In this document: positions 8,801 through 15,009 of the stretch, piece by piece
Layout: each line of letters starts with the position of its first letter
Position numbering within the stretch: position 1 is the stretch's first letter
Origin: an uncultured Clostridia bacterium
GTDB lineage: Bacteria; Bacillota; Clostridia; Christensenellales; CAG-1252
DNA length: 36,070 nt
Assembly: GCA_946648015.1 (NCBI GenBank)
Contig: CAMPCZ010000005.1
Location: 1-36,070, forward strand
Reading direction: 5' to 3'
Notes under the pieces: generated by a model
What the model saw: only the letters and a program-made list of their open reading frames with translations
What the model was told of the DNA's origin: nothing
Databases searched by the model: none
Translations under genes and position numbers: made by a program

Positions 8801-9146
8801 AGGCGATATGTACAACCTGACCGTCGACGGCATCACCTTGGGCATGAGCAGCGTTACCGCCGGCTTGGATGAAGACAACACCTTGTCCTTTGGTATTCCC
8901 GCTCCTTATTGCAGCGTAACTTGCCGCATCGCCATGGGCGACGAGGACGTGACCATCGCTATCAACCAAGCCAAGTTGACCAAGTGGGGTAGCAGAGTGG
9001 AAGTCGAAGGCATCACCATCGAGCCGGGTGACGCAGTCATTCGCAACGACGAATCCGGCAAAGCGCTCGATGAAGCTTGGTTCGAGATCATCACCGAAGT
9101 GTTGAACAAATTCTTCTACACCACGACCGAGGCGGAACAGATCTGA
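5877..9146 (+). CDS. Large surface lipoprotein of unknown function
   Basis: A 1089-residue protein with a lipoprotein signal: MKK, a hydrophobic stretch to about residue 22, then lipobox LFAC with the modified cysteine at residue 24. A Gly/Asn/Pro/Thr linker follows with two copies of GGNTDKP, a likely wall-spanning spacer. The rest is acidic, rich in Asp, Tyr, Thr and Val, without further membrane segments, and looks beta-rich. Near residues 320-345 a Clostridia-type element ending HDFVNGYCTQCGA resembles short His/Cys repeats of other surface proteins. I do not recognise a catalytic domain. It is monocistronic (own promoter and terminator) and clearly coding; the 1041-residue antisense ORF is a shadow. 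Role as a surface adhesin or scaffold would be speculation. Confidence 0.85.
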   Translation: MKKTLIAIIAVILVVVMSLTLFACNNGGKNNDPANPGTQPGGNTDKPGGNTDKPATNTGKELSADELKNSDYAALTEQLRIYADQYLTNNATDKKDVSKALASTLNDLVADIDGEPIKSISVKLESDDCYSIKFTYKNNDTYTYHEEGELQARVAETGVYAGYEKVQKSKDSNFFDSTLATVYNAALHTIRQAIADATEFGEAYQAVATGTATSGIPFGGSVEAAFTVNYGVGEGQIGPMSYGLKVYGTLGYTAEETEVAIEVIDESKDAVLGGLYYKDATLYLDLNIGDYQQKLYLDNADINAIVGGFFGMASYEAPACYDVLNGEYYDAHDFVNGYCTQCGAIEPKGEEQQEETEPFYAKTDSKGEYVEYTSIKTAITELTGQQLVGTIVGIVGGMFDCGSVKVGANTRYQYSLDLDAKLQMLLNNPTIGPMVSQAVNPILGSIEFLSELDLGSFKGIGGVLTLSFDVSGSGVNSRLAGVQISYNAAQKDFRWNGDDDVAKVYGPINGAITISDFYIGEVPVEINGEKDEEYTYFSPFNAEATAQVTLSGYSDETFNDTYDVTVRSAFNPFAMEDGSAEIVIEKGEAAEEFLHIYFHNVKDTWTVTTYYDGLYYETAASDSDLFNNLLEDYIKPLGDRDSDSVISNISAYVWALVDQFSKVYTYADLETDVDKAKASINALTVTEKDADGNVLPSSKWLDGIKTNALREIDGLFADIDTESEEEVLREAKSSIDYIVSGAKEQYSEQLALEGKTDSLMEGFDIMALVSNVGKLKDLFIGDNGAANPEVFDYKLDFSDLQLYANLDYKVYNSVIAVLKTALPKLQEFDATAAKVKVDMNYTAANKGKLVVNVEYEGYTIDVVVDVADCFDDNGLKASCTMTADVSIKTPDTNYVYAASIVCNNWNKNNGTITISFKESDGKNVRTASDEYVNIVVTQSWDGEEYLGFDADVTLAAKNAAGELETYEYAVSAKHEGDMYNLTVDGITLGMSSVTAGLDEDNTLSFGIPAPYCSVTCRIAMGDEDVTIAINQAKLTKWGSRVEVEGITIEPGDAVIRNDESGKALDEAWFEIITEVLNKFFYTTTEAEQI

Positions 9147-9166
9147 TCGACCGCCGACGCAACAAC

Positions 9167-9197
9167 AAAGGCACAGCTACGGCTGTGCCTTTTTTTG
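9167..9197 (+). terminator. Rho-independent terminator of the lipoprotein gene
   Basis: AGGCACAGC (9169-9177), loop TACG, GCTGTGCCT (9182-9190), then a run of seven T. It starts about 20 bases after the lipoprotein stop and abuts the opposing terminator of the next minus-strand gene. Confidence 0.92.
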
Positions 9198-9198
9198 C

Positions 9199-9226
9199 AA
9201 AAAAGAGGGGCGTGCGCGCCCCTCTT
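9199..9226 (-). terminator. Rho-independent terminator of the minus-strand Cys-rich peptide gene
   Basis: Perfect stem AAGAGGGGCG (9203-9212) with CGCCCCTCTT (9217-9226) around a four-base loop. Read on the minus strand it ends in a run of six T. It begins two bases past the stop codon of the peptide gene, good evidence that the gene is real. Confidence 0.88.
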
Positions 9227-9228
9227 GC

Positions 9229-9390
9229 TTATTTGCCGCAACCGCAGCCGCCGTGACCGAACATCTTGGGCGTATTGCACGAGCCGCAGCACTCCAAAAT
9301 GAGCAGCAAGGGCAAAATGTCGCACAGGTTGTTGCCGCAGCAGCACACGAGCAAAATGATCCAAAGATAATTGTCGCCGAAATTCATCAT
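9229..9390 (-). CDS. Cysteine-rich 53-residue hydrophobic peptide
   Basis: Missing from the ORF track because it is short. The minus strand has GGAGGT seven bases before two ATG codons, and the frame reads MMNFGDNYLWIILLVCCCGN, continues with a second hydrophobic stretch DILPLLLILECCGSC and ends GHGGCGCGK. It has nine cysteines in 53 residues, and two hydrophobic segments (about residues 8-15 and 24-34) fit a small membrane peptide. It resembles tiny CCCG-type, high-cysteine peptides annotated in Clostridia, but that is recollection. A strong terminator follows directly. Function is unknown; metal or disulfide chemistry or a spore-layer role are guesses. Confidence 0.75.
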   Translation of the reverse strand: MMNFGDNYLWIILLVCCCGNNLCDILPLLLILECCGSCNTPKMFGHGGCGCGK

Positions 9391-9525
9391 AATATGTACC
9401 TCCAAATACGTTTGTATAACGGTTTTGCCGTTCTACTATAGCCTATGCGGGGGGCGGGGCGATTGTTACGCGATGGGCAAAATTTGCCTTGCCGAGGCAA
9501 AAGAAGCGCGTCTTGCCCCTTTTGC

Positions 9526-9555
9526 TTGACAAAGCCGAGCGCGGCTTGCTATTAT
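9526..9555 (+). promoter_or_regulatory. Sigma-A promoter of glyS with dyad in the spacer
   Basis: TTGACA at 9526-9531 and TATTAT at 9550-9555 with an 18-base spacer. The spacer holds a perfect inverted repeat AAGCCG (9532-9537), AGCG, CGGCTT (9542-9547), placed where a repressor would block polymerase. The leader is only about 27 bases, leaving no room for a T-box. Confidence 0.75.
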
Positions 9556-9588
9556 GTTGATATCAAAATATAGAAAAGAGGATTGATT

Positions 9589-10968
9589 ATGTCTAAAGAT
9601 TGTTTGACTATGGACAAATTGGTATCGCATTGCAAAACCGTCGGGTTCGTTTATCCCGGCTCGGACATCTACGGTGGCTTGGCCAACACCTGGGACTACG
9701 GCCCTTTGGGCGTGGAACTCAAAAACAACATCAAGCGTTCGTGGTGGAAGCGTTTTGTGCAAGAGAGCGCCAACACCTATGGTGTGGACGCTGCCATTTT
9801 GATGAACAGCCGCGTGTGGGAGGCCAGCGGCCATACCGCCTCTTTTTCCGACCCCAAGATGGATTGCAAAGAGTGCAAGACCCGCTATCGCGCCGACAAC
9901 CTGATAGAGGAGCATAGCAAAGGCGCCGTCAATCCCGACCTGATGACCAATGAACAAATGGAGGCTTATATCGAGGAGCATCACATCAACTGCCCCCGTT
10001 GCGGCCGCCACAATTGGACGCCCATTCGCCAATTCAATATGATGTTTTCCACCTCGCGCGGCGTTACCGACGAGGGACAGGATCTCATCTATTTGCGCCC
10101 CGAAACCGCACAAGGCGAGTTTGTCAACTTCCTCAACGTACAGCGCACCACGCGCGCCAAAGTGCCCTTTGGCATTGCCCAAATCGGCAAATCCTTCCGC
10201 AACGAGATAACGCCGGGCAACTTCATTTTCCGCACCATCGAATTCGAGCAAATGGAGCACCAATGGTTTTGCCACGCCGCCGACAGCGCCAAGTACTACG
10301 ACGAATACAAACAAAAGGCGTGGGCGTATCTCATCGACTTGGGCTTCGATCCCAACGAGTTGCGTTTCAAGGATCACGACAAGTTGGCCCACTATGCGGC
10401 CGCCGCTTGTGATATTCAATATCTGTTCCCCATCGGTTGGAGCGAGCTGAACGGCGTGCACAACCGCACCGATTACGACCTGTCGCGCCACCAAGAGTAT
10501 AGCGGCAAGAGTATGCAATACCTCGACCCCACCACGGGCGAGCGCTACGTGCCCAGCGTGGTGGAGTACAGCATCGGTTGCGACCGCTTGTTGTTGGCCA
10601 CCCTTTGCGCGGCCTATGACGAGGAGCAGTTGGAGGGTGGCGATACCCGCGTGGTCATGCATTTCCATCCCTATCTCGCCCCCTACAAAGTGGCCGTGCT
10701 GCCTCTGCAAAAGAATTTGGGCGACAAGGCGCGCGAAGTCTATAGTGCGTTGGCCAAGCACTTTATGTGCACCTACGACGAGGCCGGCTCTATAGGCAAG
10801 CGCTATCGCAGGCAGGATCAAATCGGCACGCCTATGTGCGTTACCATCGACTTTGACACCCTTGCCGACGACACCGTAACGGTGCGCGACCGCGACACCA
10901 TGGAGCAGATCCGTCTGCCCATAGCCGATCTGGTGGCCCACGTGGGCGCCAAGGTGGAGTTTTATTGA
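9589..10968 (+). CDS. glyS: Glycyl-tRNA synthetase, dimeric class II type
   Basis: Attaches glycine to tRNA-Gly. It has 459 residues from the ATG at 9589, chosen over the track's TTG at 9583 because AGAGGA stands eight bases upstream. The N terminus has GFVYPGSDIYGGLANTWDYG, typical of the alpha2 (eukaryote-like) enzyme, not the alpha/beta tetramer. Motif 2 is RNEITPGNFIFRTIEFEQME; the REF-type segment YLRPETAQGEFVNF precedes it; motif 3 contains SIGCDRLLLA. Cys pairs CKEC and CPRC in the insertion may bind zinc. The C-terminal anticodon domain starts at about residue 365. Gene symbol follows common Bacillota usage (glyQS in some schemes). walJ begins one base after the stop. Confidence 0.96.
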   Translation: MSKDCLTMDKLVSHCKTVGFVYPGSDIYGGLANTWDYGPLGVELKNNIKRSWWKRFVQESANTYGVDAAILMNSRVWEASGHTASFSDPKMDCKECKTRYRADNLIEEHSKGAVNPDLMTNEQMEAYIEEHHINCPRCGRHNWTPIRQFNMMFSTSRGVTDEGQDLIYLRPETAQGEFVNFLNVQRTTRAKVPFGIAQIGKSFRNEITPGNFIFRTIEFEQMEHQWFCHAADSAKYYDEYKQKAWAYLIDLGFDPNELRFKDHDKLAHYAAAACDIQYLFPIGWSELNGVHNRTDYDLSRHQEYSGKSMQYLDPTTGERYVPSVVEYSIGCDRLLLATLCAAYDEEQLEGGDTRVVMHFHPYLAPYKVAVLPLQKNLGDKAREVYSALAKHFMCTYDEAGSIGKRYRRQDQIGTPMCVTIDFDTLADDTVTVRDRDTMEQIRLPIADLVAHVGAKVEFY

Positions 10969-10969
10969 T

Positions 10970-11755
10970 ATGTCCGCCACCGTCTGCGTGCTGGCCAGCG
11001 GCAGCAAAGGCAACTGCACCTATCTTTCCGACGGCAATACCCACTTGCTGATAGACGCGGGTATCTCTTGTCGTCGCGTAGAGGAGGGGCTGTCCAAACT
11101 GGGCCGAACGATCGGCGATATCGACGCCATATTGTTGACGCACGAGCACATAGACCATACCTACGGCTTGGTTACGATAGAGCGGCGTTATCATACCACG
11201 GTGCTGGCCAATCGCGCCACAGCCGCCGGTGTGGACGCCCGTTTGTCTACCCAAATATCGCAGTTTTGCCGACCCGATTTCGACACCGGCTTTCGCGTGG
11301 GCGGCGTCTATATTATGCCGTTTCGCACCATGCACGACGCCGCTTGCTCGGTGGGCTATACCTTCGTGATGGGCGGACATCGCCTGAGTTACGTTACCGA
11401 CCTCGGCGTAGTTACGGACGGCGTGCGCCAAAACGTATCGGGCAGCGAATTGGTCATTTTGGAGTCCAACCACGACCTACAGATGTTGGCCACCGGCTCC
11501 TATCCGCCCGATCTACAGGCGCGCATCCGCTCGGACAAAGGCCATCTCAGCAACGCGCAAAGCGCCGCCTTCGCCGCCGAGTTGGCGGCGACGGGCACCA
11601 AGCACTTTGTGCTGGCGCACCTCAGTGAGGAAAATAACACCCCCGCTCTGGCACTGCAAGCGGCCAAGGAGAGCGTTTTCGCCCGTTTGGGCGTGAATGA
11701 CGTGCTTTGGACGGTCGCTTCGCAAAACGCCGCCTCCGAGGTCATCGAGTTATGA
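10970..11755 (+). CDS. walJ: Metallo-beta-lactamase fold hydrolase, YycJ/WalJ family
   Basis: A 261-residue cytoplasmic MBL-fold protein. The N terminus VCVLASGSKGNCTYLSDG and the metal motif THEHIDH near residue 60 match the YycJ/WalJ group, whose members are thought to be 5'-3' DNA exonucleases tied to WalRK-linked cell-wall growth and DNA repair. Further metal ligands are likely His in RTMHDA, Asp in SYVTDLG and His in FVLAHLS. GTGGAG is about ten bases before the ATG. In many Bacilli walJ lies next to rlmH; here two CPBP genes separate them. It shares the glyS transcript and its stop overlaps the next ATG (ATGA). Confidence 0.88.
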   Translation: MSATVCVLASGSKGNCTYLSDGNTHLLIDAGISCRRVEEGLSKLGRTIGDIDAILLTHEHIDHTYGLVTIERRYHTTVLANRATAAGVDARLSTQISQFCRPDFDTGFRVGGVYIMPFRTMHDAACSVGYTFVMGGHRLSYVTDLGVVTDGVRQNVSGSELVILESNHDLQMLATGSYPPDLQARIRSDKGHLSNAQSAAFAAELAATGTKHFVLAHLSEENNTPALALQAAKESVFARLGVNDVLWTVASQNAASEVIEL

Positions 11756-12726
11756 AATCCGCCGTACGGCAAGAGTTTCGTCCCAATACGGCGGGCATCG
11801 TTTTTTGTGTGGCGGTAGCCGCTTCGCTTTTGTTGCAGGTGGTGCTGTTTGCCGCTTTGCCGCACGACACGGCGCAATGGTGCTACACGTTTGCGGCACC
11901 CGTTCTGTATATCGTAGCCACCTTTGTGGGCGGTCTTTTCGACGGCACCGACGTGCCGCGCGCCCTGGGGCTTACGCGTGCGCCCCGCTTGTGGCAGATG
12001 GGTCTTGCCGCGGCGCTTGCTTTGGCGTGCATCTTCGCTTTTTTGCCTTTGGCAGAGGGCGTTTCTTTTCTTTTTGACAAAATGGGCTATCACGGCGGCC
12101 CCAATTATGTGGACTACACGTCCTCGTGGGGCAATATGCTTCTGGGCTTGGTGGTTTTGGCCCTTATGCCCGCCTTGGGCGAGGAGACGCTTTGCCGCGG
12201 CGCGGTGTTTGGCGCGCTCAAACAAAAGGGAACCTATTTCGGCATAGTGTTGTCGGCGTTGTTGTTTGCCTTGTGGCACGGTAGCCCCGTGCAGTTGGTG
12301 CACCAGTTTCTCATCGGCATAGTGATGGCGGTGCTCGTTCATCTCACCCGTACCGTGTGGGTGTCGGTATTGTTTCATTTTTGCAACAACGCCGCCGTCG
12401 TTTTGTACGAATTTGCGTATACGCAGGCGGGGTGGTCGTATACAATACCTTGGTGGGTCTATCTCATTATGTTCGTGGTGGGGTCGGCGATCGTTTCGGT
12501 GTTGCTGGTGGCGTATGCGCGCCTCACTTTGCGCAGCGCTCCCCCCCAAGAGGGCGCTTTGACGTCGGACGACGACAGACCTACGGCACGCTTGCGTCGC
12601 CTTGCGGACGTACACGGCGAATATACGCCCTACGTCAAGGGGCAAGCTATGTGGGGTATGTACGCCGCTTTTGCAGTGGTGGGCGTGCTGTGGATAATCA
12701 ATACCGTATCGGGGTGGATGGCCTAA
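11752..12726 (+). CDS. CPBP family intramembrane glutamic-type protease (copy 1)
   Basis: A 324-residue multi-pass membrane protein. The start at 11752 overlaps the walJ stop (ATGA) and is preferred to the track's 11707 TTG. About six to eight hydrophobic segments are visible. The three CPBP motifs are present: EETLCRG (motif 1, near residue 145), FALWH (motif 2, near residue 170), and HFCNN (motif 3, near residue 205). Family members cleave membrane substrates or process prenylated/bacteriocin proteins; the substrate here is unknown. A second CPBP gene follows with one-base overlap, likely an ancient duplication or a pair acting together. Confidence 0.88.
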   Translation: MKSAVRQEFRPNTAGIVFCVAVAASLLLQVVLFAALPHDTAQWCYTFAAPVLYIVATFVGGLFDGTDVPRALGLTRAPRLWQMGLAAALALACIFAFLPLAEGVSFLFDKMGYHGGPNYVDYTSSWGNMLLGLVVLALMPALGEETLCRGAVFGALKQKGTYFGIVLSALLFALWHGSPVQLVHQFLIGIVMAVLVHLTRTVWVSVLFHFCNNAAVVLYEFAYTQAGWSYTIPWWVYLIMFVVGSAIVSVLLVAYARLTLRSAPPQEGALTSDDDRPTARLRRLADVHGEYTPYVKGQAMWGMYAAFAVVGVLWIINTVSGWMA

Positions 12727-13760
12727 TGAGAAGTATGCGTAGCAAATTGATGATCACCTATTTTTGCAGTATGTTGGCACTCTCCATACTCAATATTTGC
12801 GTGTCTGTCATTCCTACCCGTCTTTCCTCCAACGACGCCGATATGGTGTTTACGTTGCTTAGCCAAATGGTGTGTATGGGGCTGATACCCATCGTGGGCA
12901 CCCTTCTGTCCAAGCCGCGCAAAGGAGAGCCTTTGGCCGTGTATGGCAGCAGGCTTGCGCGCAACTGGCGCTACCATTTGCCCACCACGTCCAAGTCGTG
13001 GCTGGTCGTGGTGCCACTGGCCGTTTCCTTTTACTTTACTACCCAACTGTTGTCTCGTTTCAACGTGCTCGCACTCACCCTCGCGCAGTTCACTTTCCCC
13101 GTGAGCGCCGGCACCATCTATACCAATTTCGGTGATTTGATCAAATGGATCGCGTTGGGCGCTTTGTTGCCCGCCGTTTTCGAGGAACTGACCCACCGTG
13201 GGTTGGTACTGGACGCGTTGTCTGACCGCGGCAACGAGATAGAGAGCGTGGTGTGGTGCGGCCTGCTGTTCGGCGCGATGCACACCAATATTATGCAGTT
13301 CTTCTATGCTTTCATAGGCGGTATGGTGTTCGGTTTTGTGGTCATCAAGACCAACAGTATCTATCCCGCCATGCTGTTGCACTTTTGCAACAACGCCTTT
13401 TCGCACGTGCAAAGCTACGCTTCGCAGCATCCTACGGGCGCGTTTCGGTGGATCGCCGCGCTAGACGACTTTTTTTATGGATCCAACGTCGGGCTTTTGG
13501 TCGGCGCGGTGTTGTTGGTCGCCAACTTCGTGCTGTCGGTATGGCTCTTGTCCACTTTGCAAAAGGTGAGCGGCAAACCGGAGGGCTTGCGCGAAAGGTG
13601 GCTGTTTCGCACCAAAAAGAGCGAGCGCTTTGCGCTTAGTCTGGACGCCTATCGGCCCGCGGGCAGGGCGACTTTGGCCGACAATTTGTTTATGTACGGC
13701 GCGTTCGCCATGTGCTTGGCCATGACCGTGTTTTCTTATGTGTGGGGCGTGATGCGATGA
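12726..13760 (+). CDS. CPBP family intramembrane glutamic-type protease (copy 2)
   Basis: A 344-residue multi-pass membrane protein. The ATG at 12726 shares its first base with the previous stop (TAATG), so the longer track ORF from 12357 is not needed. Motifs: EELTHRG near residue 155, FGAMH near residue 183, HFCNN near residue 221. Sequence outside the motifs differs clearly from copy 1, so the pair is not a recent duplication. The C-terminal region has an extra soluble basic segment (SGKPEGLRERWLFRTKKSER) before the last membrane helix. The stop overlaps the rlmH ATG. Confidence 0.88.
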   Translation: MRSMRSKLMITYFCSMLALSILNICVSVIPTRLSSNDADMVFTLLSQMVCMGLIPIVGTLLSKPRKGEPLAVYGSRLARNWRYHLPTTSKSWLVVVPLAVSFYFTTQLLSRFNVLALTLAQFTFPVSAGTIYTNFGDLIKWIALGALLPAVFEELTHRGLVLDALSDRGNEIESVVWCGLLFGAMHTNIMQFFYAFIGGMVFGFVVIKTNSIYPAMLLHFCNNAFSHVQSYASQHPTGAFRWIAALDDFFYGSNVGLLVGAVLLVANFVLSVWLLSTLQKVSGKPEGLRERWLFRTKKSERFALSLDAYRPAGRATLADNLFMYGAFAMCLAMTVFSYVWGVMR

Positions 13761-14224
13761 ACGTCTACGTCGTTGCCGTCGGCAAACTCAAAGAACAGTA
13801 TTGGCGCGACGCCATTGCCGAATACCAAAAGCGTTTGTCGCGCTATTGCCGCTTGGAGATAGTGGAAGTGGCCGAGAGCAAAAACACCTCGCGCGCCGCC
13901 AAGGATATAGCCAAAGCGCGCGACGAAGAGGCCGCCCGATTGCTGGCCGCCGTTCGCGGCAAGTGCGTCGTGTTGGATATGGGGGGCAAAGAGGCCTCCA
14001 GCGAAGACTTGGGTCAGTTGGTCAAGGAGGCGCAAGATAGGGGCGAGAGCCTCACCTTCGTCATAGGCGGATCGGACGGCTTGGGCAGGGCAGTGCTGGA
14101 GCGCGCCGACGTGTCGGTGCGTTTCGGACGCATCACCTTTCCGCACCAGTTGTGCCGCGTGGTTTTGACGGAACAGATCTATCGTGCTTTTTGCATCGCG
14201 TCGGGCACACCCTACCACAAGTAA
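13757..14224 (+). CDS. rlmH: 23S rRNA (pseudouridine1915-N3)-methyltransferase RlmH
   Basis: Methylates pseudouridine 1915 in helix 69 of 23S rRNA using SAM (SPOUT family). At 155 residues it is the usual length. The start at 13757 overlaps the CPBP stop (ATGA). The N terminus is NVYVVAVGKLKEQYWRDAI; VVLDMGGKEASSEDLG is typical; the SAM-binding knot carries FVIGGSDGLG; FPHQLCRVVLTEQIYRAFCI and the C-terminal GTPYHK are hallmarks. It is the last gene of the glyS transcript; its 3' end overlaps the converging minus gene by 13 bases, and I see no terminator in between. Confidence 0.97.
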   Translation: MNVYVVAVGKLKEQYWRDAIAEYQKRLSRYCRLEIVEVAESKNTSRAAKDIAKARDEEAARLLAAVRGKCVVLDMGGKEASSEDLGQLVKEAQDRGESLTFVIGGSDGLGRAVLERADVSVRFGRITFPHQLCRVVLTEQIYRAFCIASGTPYHK

Positions 14225-14898
14225 TCGTAGAGTAGGTGGTACAGTCCCGCCCAACAGGCGGCGTCGGCCGCGTCCAATCGCACGTCGCGGTGCGTGCTTA
14301 TTTCCCGTATGCCGAGTAGCGTATGTAGCCACACTGTGAGTTCCGCCGTCAGGCGGTTTTTTTGTGCCTCGGTGCCCACTCGATAGGCCTCGCCGAAGCT
14401 GAGCCGCTTGCCTTGCCACATAGGGGAGGGTAGCGACGACAGGTCTATGGGTTCGCCTGCCGCTCTATATAGGTGCAGATCGTCGTGTAGGTAGGCCTCG
14501 CCGCCATGGCAGGCCAGGTAGCAGGCCACCCCTTTGGGATAGGCGACCCGGTGCGCATTCGCCCACGGACATTCCCCTATCGCGTAGAGTGGGTCAAGGC
14601 CTTCGGCGGGCAAGTCTACGGCGGTTATTTCTCCTTGTAGCGATATGCTTTTGACCACTACGCCTTGGGGCGTGCTTTGCGCACCGTATAGCACGCGGCG
14701 GCTTGCCTCGATGCGTGCGTGCGGTTTGCCGCCACGGGGTGCCGCCCGAGCGCTCAGGTCTATCCAGCCCGCTTTGGCCAACGCGTCCACCGCGGATAAC
14801 ACCGTGCTCATGCTCAAACCGCTGTGTTGCTTAACGCACAGCTTGGTGCAGGGCTGGTGGCGGATGATGGTGCGCAAAACGAGGGCATGGCAGTTCAT
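14212..14898 (-). CDS. Short ROK-type regulator-like protein with N-terminal winged helix
   Basis: A 228-residue protein, start chosen at the ATG at 14898 (MNCHALVLRT) rather than the 15081 track start, which would run through the divergent gene. The first 60 residues form a MarR/ROK-like winged helix (LSMSTVLSAVDALAKAGWID, then a glycine-rich RGGKPHARIE wing). The next part (VVVKSISLQGEI) resembles the opening strands of a ROK domain, but the rest is too short for a full ROK fold (about 380 residues), and I see no sugar-kinase zinc motif. It faces the FAD dehydrogenase gene across 111 bases, so it could be a local repressor (inference). There is no Shine-Dalgarno; see leaderless finding. Confidence 0.65.
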   Translation of the reverse strand: MNCHALVLRTIIRHQPCTKLCVKQHSGLSMSTVLSAVDALAKAGWIDLSARAAPRGGKPHARIEASRRVLYGAQSTPQGVVVKSISLQGEITAVDLPAEGLDPLYAIGECPWANAHRVAYPKGVACYLACHGGEAYLHDDLHLYRAAGEPIDLSSLPSPMWQGKRLSFGEAYRVGTEAQKNRLTAELTVWLHTLLGIREISTHRDVRLDAADAACWAGLYHLLYDYLW

Positions 14899-14904
14899 TG
14901 CCTT

Positions 14905-14910
14905 ATTGTA
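14905..14910 (-). promoter_or_regulatory. -10 box of the ROK-like gene, six bases before ATG
   Basis: Minus-strand TACAAT preceded by GC, then AAGGCA, then the ATG at 14898. No convincing -35 at the right distance. The expected start point falls on the A of the ATG. Confidence 0.45.
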
Positions 14911-14994
14911 GCGCCAAGCGTTGCACGCATTTGGCACAAAAAGGGCGAAAGGGGCGAAAAATTGCCGATTTTGCTGCCTATTTGTACCTATATA

Positions 14995-15003
14995 TGCTAT
15001 AAT
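14995..15003 (+). promoter_or_regulatory. Extended -10 promoter of the FAD dehydrogenase, six bases before ATG
   Basis: TGCTATAAT: a TGn extension plus perfect TATAAT at 14998-15003, then GTGGGC and the ATG at 15010. No matching -35 at 17 bases. Transcription would begin on the start codon. Confidence 0.7.
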
Positions 15004-15009
15004 GTGGGC

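Noticed and set aside
5844-8969. 1041-residue ORF on the minus strand
   Set aside because: Antisense to the lipoprotein gene, which has a promoter, signal peptide and terminator. The minus frame lacks a ribosome binding site and reads as a Val/Gly/His-rich shadow produced by codon bias (few TTA, CTA and TCA codons in the sense gene).
9404-9588. T-box riboswitch upstream of glyS
   Set aside because: The only good promoter (TTGACA-N18-TATTAT) leaves a leader of about 27 bases; no AGGGTGG-type T-box sequence and no terminator hairpin before the ATG.
9466-11019. 517-residue minus-strand ORF opposite glyS
   Set aside because: Shadow of glyS, which has all class II motifs. Same codon-bias cause; no ribosome binding site.
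11500-12645. 381-residue minus-strand ORF opposite the first CPBP gene
   Set aside because: Arg/His/Gln-rich product without any recognisable fold; antisense to a clearly coding CPBP gene.
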